Below, in pieces: positions 53,990 through 64,000 of a DNA stretch of 64,000 nucleotides. The stretch is from Lichina pygmaea (Eukaryota; Ascomycota; Lichinomycetes; Lichinales; Lichinaceae). Within the stretch, counting starts at the first letter, position 1, and each line of letters begins with the position of its first letter. Where the stretch lies: assembly GCA_963422465.1 (NCBI GenBank), contig OY730170.1, positions 3,014,379 through 3,078,378 on the forward strand. The letters are read 5' to 3'. The position numbers and the translations under genes were made by a program. A model generated the notes under the pieces. The model saw only the letters and a program-made list of their open reading frames with translations. It was not told the origin of the DNA and made no database searches.

Positions 53990-56251
53990 TCAAGCAATTT
54001 CAAGCATGACCTGCTGCGATTTCCTGCACGACGGGCTCGTCGGCGAATGCTGCACGACGATAGGGTGCGCCCCGAGACCCTTGCGATCGACGAAGCGCTC
54101 TTCCAGATTGACGTGGTGTTGATGCGAAGACGAAGCGGATGCCGGTAGGTGAGCGTGCGGGTGGGAGCGCGGTGGCAACTGCAGGGGAGACGGGGCGTGG
54201 GAGCCCGCTAAGAAGGCGACGGGGGTGACGGGCGCGGACGAGCTGGCGGGGAAGGGGGACGTGACCACCGCGTTGCCGTCGACGAACGGAGGTGCTACTC
54301 TGGAGCCGTTGCCGGTGCCGACCGTGGCCGCCGCCGAGGTTGGAGGTGTGGGGAGTCGGATCCGAGGCAGGATCGGCGACGAGAAGGATGCCGAGGACGA
54401 AGATGATGGCAGGGCGGGGGATGGTTCTTCGGGAGGAGTCTTCGACATCATCGCCAGACGGAGCCTCTGCTGACGCGACACAGATATCTGCCGGGCGATG
54501 GAGATCTCGGCCGCAGCCTGGGCCAGAGCCTCCCTCTCTTCCCGTTCTCGGTCGTCTTCCGTCGTGGCAGCATAGCGTCCGCCACCAGGCCCATCCCTGC
54601 TGTTGCGGATCTTAGCGAGGGGCATCGGTCGAGACTCGGATTGCCAGCTGTTCGCACGCGAATTGAGCGCAAGACGAATCGCGACGTCGCTCTCGTGGCC
54701 GGGAACCGGGGTCTTGCTGGGCGACGGCGGGGGGAGCGGTGGAAGCGGCCGCGGAGACTCGCTCGAGGTATCGACGGTAAAGGAGTTGGACCTCGACGCC
54801 ATGGGTGTGCCCGGGCCGTGCACGAGAACGCCCACGTGTCCCGTGATGGTGGGTGGATGGGCCAGCTTCAGGTGAGCAATGGAACGCGACCGTCGATGAT
54901 TCTGCACCGCCAAAGGCTTTAATCTTGGCTGCCACGCATCGTCCATCGACTCGGGCGCAGAACGTTGGGGGGACGCCTGTCCCGTCGTCAGAACTGTTCG
55001 ACGGTGACACGTGCGGCGGCTGCGTACCGTCCGTGCGCCTGCTTCCTCCTCCGCCTCGCGCAGCTTGCCCGTTCGCTCCTGGGCACCGCTCAGCAACGTT
55101 GGGGTCGATGCGTTGGGTTGCAGCACGTTCGAGAACATGACGCTGTATCTCTCCAGCTGTACACTCGGTATCTCGACGTCCAGCAGCAGCCTCCTAGGAT
55201 CCTTGGGGTGTCTTCGCATGGTCGGCGGCTCTCCCGGAGTCGGCAGCGGCTTCGAGACATCATGAGCTCGCATCGGCATCGTGACCGTCCGTTTGATCTC
55301 GGGCTTGGCCTGACCGTCTCGATGCCGGGCCGAGCGTAGTCTCGAGCGGCTGCGGAACAGGCCGCGAGGTGGCTCCGGCGGACACGGTTGTCGTTCCAGG
55401 ACGCTCTGGTGGTCGCCGGCCGACGTGCGGATGCTCCCATCGACAGGAGGAGCCTTCGACGGCGTGTCGGGAGGAGACGCAACCTGTGTCTGGAGGTTCT
55501 TCTTGCCGAACAGTCCGCCCAGAAGGTTCCATTTTCCGGGCCTTGCACTCATCTCGTGCTCCACTTCAGCGCCACCGAGCCCATGAACGTCTGGTCCGGG
55601 CGTCGTCGTCGCCGTCGCCGTCGTCGTCGTCGTCGCCGTCGCCGTCGTCGTCGTCGTCGTCGTCTTGCGACCACCAACGGGACTCGGCCGAGGCCGCGGT
55701 ACGGACTTGTCCCTGCGCAAGCTCCGACTCCGATACGGCGACGTCTCTTCGCGGGCTCTTTCGCGACTCGATCTTCGCTTCTGCTTCAGACTCGGCTTCC
55801 TCGACGGGAACGCGGACGGGGCCGAGCTGGCCGGCTGCGCAAACGTGTGGGCCCTGGCCAGGAACGCGCTCTGCTCCGGTAGGGGTGGTGAGGGCCACGA
55901 TTTCTCTGTATCTGGCACGCTCCGCGGCGCAGGACGTAAGGTCTGCGACTTCCGGACAATATCGATGCTGTCCCGCGGCTTGACGGTCCTCGGCCGTGTC
56001 GACGCCGTGGGGGCCGGTTGAGCACCGTTCCGCGCCGGTGTTGTCGCCATGGCCGTCGCTGTCGCCTGGACCACACGACGGTGGGATCGCGACGTGCGGA
56101 AATCGATATCCGGTATGCTCCCGCAACGACGTCGGGCCACTTCGCAGACCGACAGAACCTCGCCAGGGGTTCTGCTATCGGGGCAGCGTTCTCGGCTGAA
56201 GACGAGAGAAGGAGACGAGCCTAAGCAGGGCCCAGAAAGGAAAGGCAGCAA
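53990..56251 (-). CDS. Low-complexity protein of unknown function
   Basis: Intronless, up to 753 residues; an internal ATG at 56050 (MATTPARNGAQ) may be the true start. Rich in Pro, Ser, Arg and Thr. A GTC/GCC trinucleotide run at about 55600-55665 encodes a Thr/Ala tract. Two blocks stand out from the disorder: KWNLLGGLFGKK (about 240-251) and DVEIPSVQLERYSVMFSNVL (about 358-377). I believe these are conserved in other filamentous ascomycetes but cannot name the family. SR-like and SP-rich segments suggest a phosphorylated cytoplasmic or cortical protein. No membrane segment seen. Function not assignable. Confidence 0.65.
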   Translation of the reverse strand: MLPFLSGPCLGSSPSLVFSRERCPDSRTPGEVLSVCEVARRRCGSIPDIDFRTSRSHRRVVQATATAMATTPARNGAQPAPTASTRPRTVKPRDSIDIVRKSQTLRPAPRSVPDTEKSWPSPPLPEQSAFLARAHTFAQPASSAPSAFPSRKPSLKQKRRSSRERAREETSPYRSRSLRRDKSVPRPRPSPVGGRKTTTTTTTATATTTTTATATTTPGPDVHGLGGAEVEHEMSARPGKWNLLGGLFGKKNLQTQVASPPDTPSKAPPVDGSIRTSAGDHQSVLERQPCPPEPPRGLFRSRSRLRSARHRDGQAKPEIKRTVTMPMRAHDVSKPLPTPGEPPTMRRHPKDPRRLLLDVEIPSVQLERYSVMFSNVLQPNASTPTLLSGAQERTGKLREAEEEAGARTVRSRRTCHRRTVLTTGQASPQRSAPESMDDAWQPRLKPLAVQNHRRSRSIAHLKLAHPPTITGHVGVLVHGPGTPMASRSNSFTVDTSSESPRPLPPLPPPSPSKTPVPGHESDVAIRLALNSRANSWQSESRPMPLAKIRNSRDGPGGGRYAATTEDDREREEREALAQAAAEISIARQISVSRQQRLRLAMMSKTPPEEPSPALPSSSSSASFSSPILPRIRLPTPPTSAAATVGTGNGSRVAPPFVDGNAVVTSPFPASSSAPVTPVAFLAGSHAPSPLQLPPRSHPHAHLPASASSSHQHHVNLEERFVDRKGLGAHPIVVQHSPTSPSCRKSQQVMLEIA

Positions 56252-57933
56252 ACATGCGAAAGATGGCTACTGTAGTACGGTGCCGAAGCCGAACGGGTAC
56301 TACTTGTCGTGCACGTCGCCGACACCCAAATAAAGAGAGGCAGCCCTGACGGAAGCGCCGGTTTTGCCCTGAGGCTGACCGCCTCCACATCATCGAGGGG
56401 CGCGCTGTACTCGTAGGCGCTGGGGTAAGCACCAGGCAAATTGCAGGCGAGTGTATCAAGATGAAAGGACGGTCTGACAGCAGATCCAGGGCTGACTCAG
56501 GCTGCCGAGCTACGTACACACGTACTGCACATAGTCGTACATACGTACGTGCGTATGTACTGTACGTGTGTACGGAGTACAGAGGCTTACCTCGCAGCTA
56601 CCGGGCCAAGCCGGCGATGCTTCAGCGCACGCGCCCACCGCATACGCCCTCTTCCGATAGCCACCTAAATTAGCACCTCCGACCCTTTCGTCTCCGCCGA
56701 TACCCACCAGCCGAAATGTCGTGATACCGAGGCCCCCACCCTCTTCGTCGGCTGGGTCTCGGCCTCGTCTGACTAAGCGCTGCATTGTTCGAGAAGATCC
56801 GACTCGACGTCAAACCTGTTTCGGCAGTACGTAGTACGTACGTACGTACGTACGTATGTACAGTGTACGTAGGACGGCGCTAACGTCGCACCATCGGATG
56901 GGATGCCCGACCTCGCGATCGCGCCTCATTTCGCACTTTCGACGCTATCGGTCGATCCATCGTCGAGTTTCGGCGACGTCGACTGTGATGTAGGGCAAAC
57001 ATGCCAATGCGTTCATTTGAGCATCTTTGTTGTCGTGCTCATAGGGCTGGGCTTTCGAAGCCCAGATTAGACTGTCTGGACCCATAGTAGGGTACCGCAT
57101 CCCGTAGATCTAGGGCTTCGATCAGATCTACGCTGTCCTTCTGAGTGTGACCTCCCACTAGAGTACATACGTACAGTACGTACGAAGAAGTTTCTATTCC
57201 CGGACACGTAGATTACTTCGGTGCCCCCTCTTACTTCCATGCCCCCCCGCATAAACCAGTACATGCACTTTGCCGAGCCACACCATATAAAGCTAGGTGT
57301 CTCTTCAAGTTAAGCAAGGCTCAGCTTCATAAGTCCTGGTAGCATCACTCAGCGTACATTCTTCTGTCGCAATTTTTTCCTAGTCGCATCCAATGCCTAG
57401 CTCTAGGTCTATCAAGCCAAATCTTATTTTCGATGTCGTACATGGCATTTTTGGTGTTGTGGGGACTTTGTGAGTGGTGCCCCAAAAGGTTAGTAGTACT
57501 TAGGTCTTCTAGGGAGTGCCAGTAAACTAGAAGTATTTGTACTAAGCGAAGGGGCCATCGAAGTCGGAGGGGGGCATCGAAGTAAGATACGTGCATAGAG
57601 GGGGGTACCGGAGTAATTGTCCCATACAGGATTTCTATTCCTGTATACATAAGAGAGGTGCTGACCCTCTTCGAGCATGGCTTCATTCCATTGTTTTCCC
57701 GAGAGGCAAGTGCTTTACTTTCGCGGTCGAGGGCTCACATGCTTGCATCAACCCCAGTCTGGACTAGTGACATACAACACAGCTGAGTTGCGGCGATTGC
57801 GCCTCAAGATGGCAATGCTGAACATGTCTGCTTGGAGTCTGATGACTCCTCCCCACGACCACAGCTTCTCCTGGAAGACCCTACGACACCTTTTATCATA
57901 TCAACAGGAGGCGCAGAATGATCGAGATGGGAG
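56252..57933. other. Intergenic with GTAC microsatellite and inverted repeat
   Basis: A CGTA tetranucleotide run lies at about 56828-56858, with further GTAC motifs at 56510-56580 and 57165-57185. From about 57190 to 57640 a C-rich motif (ATTACTTCGGTGCCCCCTCT) occurs at the left and its diverged reverse complement at the right, like the ends of a small inverted-repeat element. No gene recognised. Confidence 0.45.
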
Positions 57934-59400
57934 ATGTTGTCAAATTCGTTACCGCAACCAGGGGGTGAACATCCATCAGAGTTGGCAGACAACCCCACCG
58001 ATCAGGGGACCCCGGACGCTGTTGGCCCAACTCCAGCATCTGATCCTCCTTCTGCACCGGCTGTGTCGTCATACCAAGCTGCTTATCGGCCCTCACCCAG
58101 TCAGGATGATGCCGCGACTACGAGAGTATCTGGTGCTCTTTCTAGACAAGCTGTGTCACCATACCATCAGCTATCATCGAGTCAGGATGGCGCCTCGACT
58201 ACGACACGATGCTTTTCGGAGAGGATGGCTCGGATTGCATGGCCAGAATGGTTGCACCTCGGCAGCATCTTTGTCGGAGTCCTTATCGGCGTCGTCGGGA
58301 CCGGTCTGGCAGTCCGTTCGGCGGACGATCAACTGCGTCTAAGCAAATGGACGACGAGGAAAGATTTCAGAGAATACTGCTCACAAGAGAGGGCAATCGG
58401 TGCATCACCTGCCGGTTGCAGCGAGGCTTTAGATTGGCAGTTGCCGCCGCCGCCCCTAGCTAGGCGCGGTGTTCATCCTGGCCTGCCACTGCATCAAAGA
58501 GATAGGACACTGCTGTACGGAGCCTCCTCTGACAAAGAAACAGTCCATGCTACCATCTTTGCCTTTCCTCTGATTTTGCTGCTTCTCTGGGTGCTTTCGA
58601 GACGACGCGCTCTTCGCAGCGCGTACCGCTGGTCTCGGTCCGGTGTAGCGTCTTACAGTCCGTCTCGGCCGCCAAGAGACGCTCCCGTTCCCCTCCACCC
58701 GACAATTTCGACAATGTCGCAAGGATCTGCCAGCTCCTTTACTGTTGAAGGACCCGCTCAGACTTCGACCTTGAGACACAGACGTCCAGGCGTGGAGGAC
58801 GTCACAGACTATTTTAACCTAGTCAGGGCCGCTTCGCGGAATGATGCCCCCCTGGTCCGGCGGCTACTGGATGATGGAGCCGATGTTTGTGGCACTGACA
58901 GAGACGGAAGTACCGCACTACACTGGCTGGCTTCTAATGGCCATGGAGAGATGCTTGAGCTGCTACTCCGTCGCGGTGCTGACGTCAACGCTCTTGACGG
59001 GAAGCAATGGCAGCCGATTCATTACGCTGTCTCAGAAGGCAACGCACTTGTATTGGAGACACTGCTTCGCTGGAGGGCTGATGTTGGAAATCAGACGACC
59101 AAGCACACAGTGCTATTGCGCCTGGCCGTGGAGCGAGGACACGCCAAAGTCGTCGAGTCTCTCCTCAGCGCCGGGGCGTGGATCAGCGCTGGGGTGCCAG
59201 GGCATGTTGCACTCGTGACGGAGGCGACGTCCCTTGACGTTAACGAAGTGGCCGATATTATGAAATACAACGAGGAAACAAGCAAGAGAGGCCGAAGAAG
59301 GGATGAGAGGCCTGGGCGGTGCTCTTCCACGTTTCCAATCGGTTGCCCAGAATGTCATTCATGCCAGTGCTTTCCCTATGCTGGTTCTGGCAGACTGTAA
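57934..59400 (+). CDS. Ankyrin-repeat protein with two membrane segments
   Basis: ORF of 488 residues. An N-terminal Ser/Pro-rich part contains a diverged internal duplication (SYQAAYRPSPSQDDAATTR and SPYHQLSSSQDGASTTTR). Hydrophobic segments are at about 107-127 (GSIFVGVLIGVVGTGLAV) and 206-222 (TIFAFPLILLLLWVLS). Between them is a WTTRKDFREYC block typical of unnamed fungal membrane proteins. Ankyrin repeats at about 293-425 include DDGADVCGTDRDGSTALHWLASNGHGEMLELLLRRGADVNALD. The repeats are probably a cytosolic protein-binding module. The last ~40 residues diverge from any repeat, so the true 3' end may be spliced differently. Function unknown. Confidence 0.7.
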   Translation: MLSNSLPQPGGEHPSELADNPTDQGTPDAVGPTPASDPPSAPAVSSYQAAYRPSPSQDDAATTRVSGALSRQAVSPYHQLSSSQDGASTTTRCFSERMARIAWPEWLHLGSIFVGVLIGVVGTGLAVRSADDQLRLSKWTTRKDFREYCSQERAIGASPAGCSEALDWQLPPPPLARRGVHPGLPLHQRDRTLLYGASSDKETVHATIFAFPLILLLLWVLSRRRALRSAYRWSRSGVASYSPSRPPRDAPVPLHPTISTMSQGSASSFTVEGPAQTSTLRHRRPGVEDVTDYFNLVRAASRNDAPLVRRLLDDGADVCGTDRDGSTALHWLASNGHGEMLELLLRRGADVNALDGKQWQPIHYAVSEGNALVLETLLRWRADVGNQTTKHTVLLRLAVERGHAKVVESLLSAGAWISAGVPGHVALVTEATSLDVNEVADIMKYNEETSKRGRRRDERPGRCSSTFPIGCPECHSCQCFPYAGSGRL

Positions 59401-60556
59401 AGTATTCTGCGGGGCCTTGGAAGGGCCTGGTACCAGAGGCGACAGGGAGTTTCGAGGAGTCAGGGATGTGTTGATAATGACTCTGCTGGACGGAACGATG
59501 CCCGACGTCTGTCTTCATGTGGCAGATCGGAAATGGAGAGATTCGTACAGCTTAGATTCTCGATCGCAATCACTAAAAATCGAATTGGTCTTGACACGCG
59601 GCCGTTGTGCTGCGAGCAAGATGAGACGAGACGAGGGTTTCGAAGTGCTTGTTGGTCCACTTGATCGCAGCGTGCTGTACGTTTTCATGCTGGCCGGACG
59701 GGCTTCCTGCTGCATGTTTCAAGACAATGATGTGAATATACCTTCGGGGGATTGCGGTATAGAAAGGGCTTGGTGAGCGAATGTCGAGGCAATAAAATCA
59801 GTGAGATCATGTCACGGTCGTGCCCACATGCCTACATGATGCCAAGGGCACATGATCGCCGACCCTCCATAGCTAGCTTCGCGCGTGGTTTTAGCTGCGC
59901 CGCAGCTCATCGATCGTCAATCCAAGACAGGCATCAAGACCAGCATCAGCCGCAGCCGGCAGGCATCGCTACAGATCCGCAGTGGCGGGCTAGACATGTA
60001 GCACATCTAAAGCGACTGCAAATACGGAGTACTTCCGTACGTACTCACGGATGGACGACTCTTGCTGCGACTCCACTGGTGATACGTACTTCCGTACGGT
60101 GGTACAGTAGCTCTATCGGTCACCACTTGAAAGCGTGGGGATCACAGTGACGAGTGGGGTGTGGGGCGTGGTGGGGTATCATCCTTGGTCTTGCCGCATC
60201 TTGACCGGTTCGTGCTATTGACGACATTTACCCCACCATCGCTCCACCAAACATCAGCCTGACAGTCCCGCTGCGACGTGTCCAGTGCAATCATCGGAGG
60301 CAGCAAAGACAAGGCATCATTAGGTCTTCATCTGCCACGTGTGACTCAGGCATTCATACGCTACTTTCACATCAAGGGGCCCACCACCTCTGTACTCCGT
60401 ACTTTTGGCGGCGATACCCCTCCCCCACCCGCGCCCCTCTATACGGATTGCTTGAGCCTCCTATTCCGACCCGTCCACTCCGTCATATCCAACATCCCTA
60501 CACTCGTCGATCTGGGTGACACAGTCGGACCTAGTCGTCTTCTTTAACGCATCGTC
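59401..60556. other. Intergenic upstream of profilin
   Basis: No supportable gene; a frame at 59303-59776 overlaps the ankyrin ORF and has no domain. Two TACTTCCGTA decamers (60030-60039, 60087-60096) lie in the GTAC-rich part. The profilin promoter is presumably within 60200-60556. Confidence 0.4.
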
Positions 60557-61237
60557 ATGTCTTGGCAGGGTGAGTTCTCTGCCGCTGTTCCATGCTTGAA
60601 CGTCACACTGACTGGATCGTCACGGCCTTGTAGCATATGTCGACACTACGTAAGAATCCACTGCTCAGCGCTTCTTGGGTTCGGAGCGACGACTGACCGA
60701 CCGAGGCGCATGATTCAGCCTACTCGGTAGCGGTAACGTCGACAAGGCAGCCATCTTTGGCATCGAGGGTCCCAGCGCCTGGGCGACGTCGGCAGGTTTT
60801 ACGGTGAGCACAGGGAACGATCAAAGGGGAGGACTCGCCACAGCATTTCCGCGTGCTGATGGGCCGCTTTCAGGTCGCGCCAGCGGAGATCAAAGATATC
60901 ATCGCCGCCTACAACGACAAGAGTGATATCAAGGCCGTCCAGAGCGACGGTCTTCACGTGGGCGGGGAACGATTCGTGGTGCTAAAGTCGGACGACCGAA
61001 GTCTGTACGGCAAGCGGGTATGGCCTGGCTCCTGCTCTTCTCCTTTAGCATCGGATGGCCGACAAGATGGATGGCTGACGATGACTGCGCGAAACCGAGC
61101 AGGGCAAGGAGGGTGTCGTCATTGTCAAGACTCAGAAGGCGCTCCTCGTCGCCCACTACCCGGAGACGATCCAACCGGGTGCGGCGGCCCAGACGGTGGA
61201 GAGTCTGGCGGACTATCTGCTGAAGGTGGGCTTCTGA
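60557..61237 (+). CDS. Profilin
   Basis: Five exons: 60557-60569, 60634-60649, 60719-60803, 60874-61017, 61103-61237; 393 nt, 130 residues, the standard fungal profilin length. The first two exons are only 13 and 16 nt. The protein begins MSWQAYVDTTLLGSGNVDKAAIFG, the classical profilin N-terminus that forms the poly-proline-binding face with the C-terminal helix. Later blocks are DGLHVGGERFVVLKSDDRSLYGK, GKEGVVIVKTQKALLVAHYPET and the end ESLADYLLKVGF. Profilin binds G-actin, promotes nucleotide exchange and feeds formins. It converges with GOT1. Confidence 0.96.
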
Positions 61238-61773
61238 TGCCGAAACGACGAGGTTCTGGTCGTTCTCTCCTTCTCGGCTGTTCCATTTTCTTTCTCCGTC
61301 CTGTCGGCTCCGTTGTAGGTCCGTAGTACTCGCATCAGATTGGGGTTTTACATGTGACAGGCAGAAATCATCGTTCGTACAGTACCAGCAGCAGCGGCAT
61401 CAAAGAGGGTAACATGGGGGTGGAGGTAAACCATCAAGATCGCTCAGGCCCGAGTCGAGAGAATGACTGGGTCTTTCGCGCACGAATTTTCGATCATCTG
61501 AACCAAAAGGCTATCTTCGTTTTCATCGTTGTCTTTAGCACCATCCATCAATACCGAAAACAGAACGATAGATACGGTGTTCCCAGACCGATTTTGTTCT
61601 TTTCATTCCTTTCTGCCACGGTCCAAGTTTCATGGACATCATACCCGAAAACTTGGCCGGCGCTTCTCCGGGCGACCACATGGTAACGACAACAACAAGA
61701 AGAACAACAACAACAACAACAACAACAAAAAGAAGAAGGAGAAGAAGAAGAAGAAAAAGGGTAGAGATTCTCG
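61238..61773. other. Convergent 3' flanks of profilin and GOT1 with AAC/AAG microsatellite
   Basis: An (AAC)n run followed by (AAG)n at about 61685-61760 directly abuts the GOT1 stop codon, so it lies in its 3' UTR. No gene. Confidence 0.5.
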
Positions 61774-62821
61774 CTATACCGGCAGCTCTTCGTTCCGACG
61801 CGCCCCCGCCCAATCGAGGGCGCGCGCGATGTAGGGTCCGACGATTGGGACGTTCGCGGCGAAGCCGGCGACGGTGCTGAGGAACTCGCCGAAGAGGACC
61901 ATGATGCCGTAGAGCTCGACGAAGAAGCCGATGAGCGAGTAGCGCAGCTGGATGAGCACGATGCCGAAGGCGAAGGCGGCCGTGCCGCGCAGCTTCTGGC
62001 GCCGGCCGAAGAACATCAACGTCTTCTGCGGGCCGATGGTGAAGGGCAGGCCGATCAGGAAGAGGAGCTGCGAGGCCGGAAGGTGGTCGATACGAGAGCC
62101 GCCCCCCCCCCCCCGTCGGGTCAGCATTGGATTCGAGCTCGCTGGGGGCGAAGGGGGGAAAAGAGGACTACGGATCACGGTGCGGGATCACGGCTGGGCA
62201 TCACGATCGGGGAGGGTTGCATGTTGGAGCGATCTGCTGGGATATCTTCCTGGGAGGAGGAGTCTTGGGGTGGATGTTGGGGGAGTATGCTGAGGCAAGG
62301 AAGTGCTTATTACATTTCCCATCAGAAGCCTGATGCACAACGAAGCACGGATAGGTCAGTCCATCGTCATCAAAGTCGAGCAACGGCATATGAGTGCCAT
62401 CGCAGACGAAGGCCTGACAGATCGAATTGGAAGGGTGCACCCACATTGCTCGATCAAAGAACATCAGCACTCCTCCGCTCAAGAATAGAACACCTGTTCG
62501 TCGGCGCAACCCAGGTCTCTCTCAGAAACATTTCCCAGCCGAACAAAATAGCTACCCCACCGATACAGATCGACAAGGACGAATATGACGCCAAGCAAGC
62601 ATAGGGACAGGAAGTGGGCCCGTTCGCGGAGGTCATACCTACCGCCGGCGCAAAACGCAACTCCAACCTCTGATTACGGTTCCCGTCAGCGTTGCTCCTC
62701 TTGGAGCGGTGTTGGATCAAGGGGCTGGGATTCAATAAGAGCAAGGCCCGGATAAGTCGGGAGGACAGGGAGAGAGACTGTCAAACCCACTCTGCTTGTC
62801 GGTCAGCCATGTCGACGGCAT
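61774..62821 (-). CDS. GOT1: Got1 vesicle transport protein
   Basis: Five exons: 62821-62791, 62669-62643, 62493-62445, 62329-62314, 62067-61774; 417 nt, 138 residues, the same length as yeast Got1. Exon 4 is only 16 nt (27 nt for exon 2); both are forced by frame and conservation, giving MPSTWLTDKQ|KVGVAFCAG, then GVLFLSGGVLMFFDRAM|LLMGN|LLFLIGLPFTIGPQKTLMFFGRRQKLRG. Four hydrophobic segments are present, including AAFAFGIVLIQLRYSLIGFFVELYGIMVLFG. Got1 is a small tetraspanning protein of ER-derived COPII vesicles and early Golgi that supports ER-Golgi fusion. The C-terminal tail is short and basic. Intron 4 contains a run of C on the plus strand (about 62101-62114). Confidence 0.93.
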
Positions 62822-64000
62822 GGCTGGCTTGCAATATATCCGGACTGCGCTGCGGCAGCAGTAGTAGGCGCAGGTATCTTCCCCTCGTTGTCGACCGTTC
62901 TGGCTTGCTCAAGCAGCTGATTGTATCACTCTTCTGAGCTCACCGATGAACTTCACCAGGTATGTTCAGCAGTTGTGCACGCAGATGCAGCAACGATATC
63001 AAAGTATGGATGGCTCCAGCTCTGGCTTTCCAAGGACCTGCAACCAGAAACGACGGAGTGCTTGGTTTCGTCGAGGGGTTGGAAGGAAAGTCTGTACCGC
63101 GTGTACGTCAATGTTGTGATTCGAAGAAAAGCAGCAAGTCGTCACCTGTTGCTGAAATCAGGATGTCGGGCGTGAGAATCACAGGGAAAGGATGTGTTTT
63201 TCGGCGTCTTGCGACAGCTGATAACAGCTTCGGAGACTCGTTTATGCGAACGCGTGCATAGGCTCTACCGTACAGCACGGTACGGTACGTTACGTACCGG
63301 TATGTCGGAGCTTGCCGCGTCGGTGACGAGCACGTCACGTGCGGTCCCTGATCCCATACTCGGCTGCGAGCCTTTATATTGGCTGAAGCTGACTGGTCAT
63401 GAGCAACAGCTATGACAGAGCTAGAGCCTCCTTACAAGAGAGCTATGGTAAGGCCAGCTCTCTTGTCTCTCTCTCGAGAGGCACAAAGGCTGAATGGGCC
63501 AGTGGAAATCACCAGTCCTGCGATCGTACCAGAGTGGTTGAACATCTTGGCTCTTGCTTCTCTTGCGTCGAGTTTTCTGATGTTGGGCCTCTGAACTGCA
63601 TTGTCCCCTTTGAGTCTGGAAGGCTTGCTCCATTTTATTGAAACCTGGATGGCTCTCTAGATCTTGCTAGAAATGCTTGGGCAAGGAAGAATTCAAGACG
63701 ATGCCACCAGATCGATATCCCCTGGCTACGTTTCTCTACTGTCTTCCCCCCTGCTCTTCCATCTCTTCGACATCCGTCTCTTTCAAGACACCAGTCTGAC
63801 GACGAAGGAGACCCTTTCATCCATCTCTTTCTTCCCTTGAGAAACCCCGACATGAACAAAATCACCCTGCCTCGACAACGACTCCACTCCTCCCCAGCCA
63901 CAGCTCGGGGAGTGTAGGGAGTTCGTAACTGATATCTCCCTTTTTCTTCCCCCCTTTGGGAAGAAGAATAACCATGAGATATTCGGTATCTAGTCGACGA
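62822..64000. other. Right-edge region without a recognised gene
   Basis: Short open frames only. GTAC-rich motifs (CACGGTACGGTACG) at about 63275-63300. A GC-poorer part lies at 63380-64000. A gene running off the right edge cannot be excluded. Confidence 0.35.

Noticed and set aside
55388-55882. Arg-run ORF on the plus strand
   Set aside because: Produced by reading the GTC/GCC microsatellite of the minus-strand gene in another frame.
59303-59776. 157-codon ORF after the ankyrin gene
   Set aside because: Overlaps the ankyrin ORF, no domain, atypical codon use.

Overview
The window is nuclear DNA of a filamentous fungus, most likely an ascomycete of the Pezizomycotina. Genes are mostly split by short GT..AG introns of about 50-160 nt, often with a visible CTRAC-type branch point. 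The recognisable proteins have fungal architectures: Bud13/Cwc26, TFIIF-alpha, Hgh1, Slh1, Ykt6, Got1, profilin, a TMEM16 scramblase of the length of the fungal proteins, and a flavocytochrome b2-like enzyme. I cannot name the species.

Left part (1-34.4 kb) is ordinary gene-dense chromosome. In order: the 5' end of an alkyltransferase-like DNA repair gene (runs off the left edge), the splicing factor BUD13, two tandem intron-bearing tRNA-like genes, TFIIF-alpha, a Cid1-type nucleotidyltransferase, a broken retropepsin-like ORF, HGH1 (8 exons), an OB-fold protein, an anoctamin, a metallophosphoesterase, a flavocytochrome b2-like oxidase with a peroxisomal C-terminus, a Rab GTPase, YKT6 and the double-cassette helicase SLH1. 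I rebuilt exon structures by hand; every multi-exon model given keeps one frame from ATG to stop.

Middle part (34.4-53.5 kb) is an accessory island. About 7 kb of gene-poor sequence holds degraded coding fragments and degenerate repeats. It is followed by a nested pair of retroelements. A roughly 5.5-kb non-LTR retrotransposon (41426-53503, flanked by a perfect 13-bp duplication) is split in its ORF1 by a 6,529-bp Ty3-type chromovirus (42151-48679, 594-bp LTRs, 5-bp duplication CCAGC). The chromovirus is the most interesting object here. It has a canonical -1 frameshift heptamer with a stem-loop between gag and pol, a candidate self-primer, and an LTR with two divergent TATA boxes on either side of four 50-bp repeats. 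It also has an intact antisense ORF whose cysteines match the Zn(II)2Cys6 spacing. Its gag-pol frame is otherwise open but carries five TGA codons at likely arginine positions, and its two LTRs differ by ten transitions that all lie in the 3' copy.

Right part (53.5-64 kb) returns to host genes: a low-complexity protein of unknown function, an ankyrin-repeat membrane protein, profilin and GOT1, separated by long intergenic stretches rich in GTAC-type motifs and microsatellites.

Several host genes serve secretion and membranes (YKT6, GOT1, the Rab, the anoctamin), transcription/RNA (TFIIF-alpha, BUD13, the Cid1-like enzyme) and translation quality control (HGH1, SLH1). Their adjacency looks like normal eukaryotic gene order, not a functional cluster.
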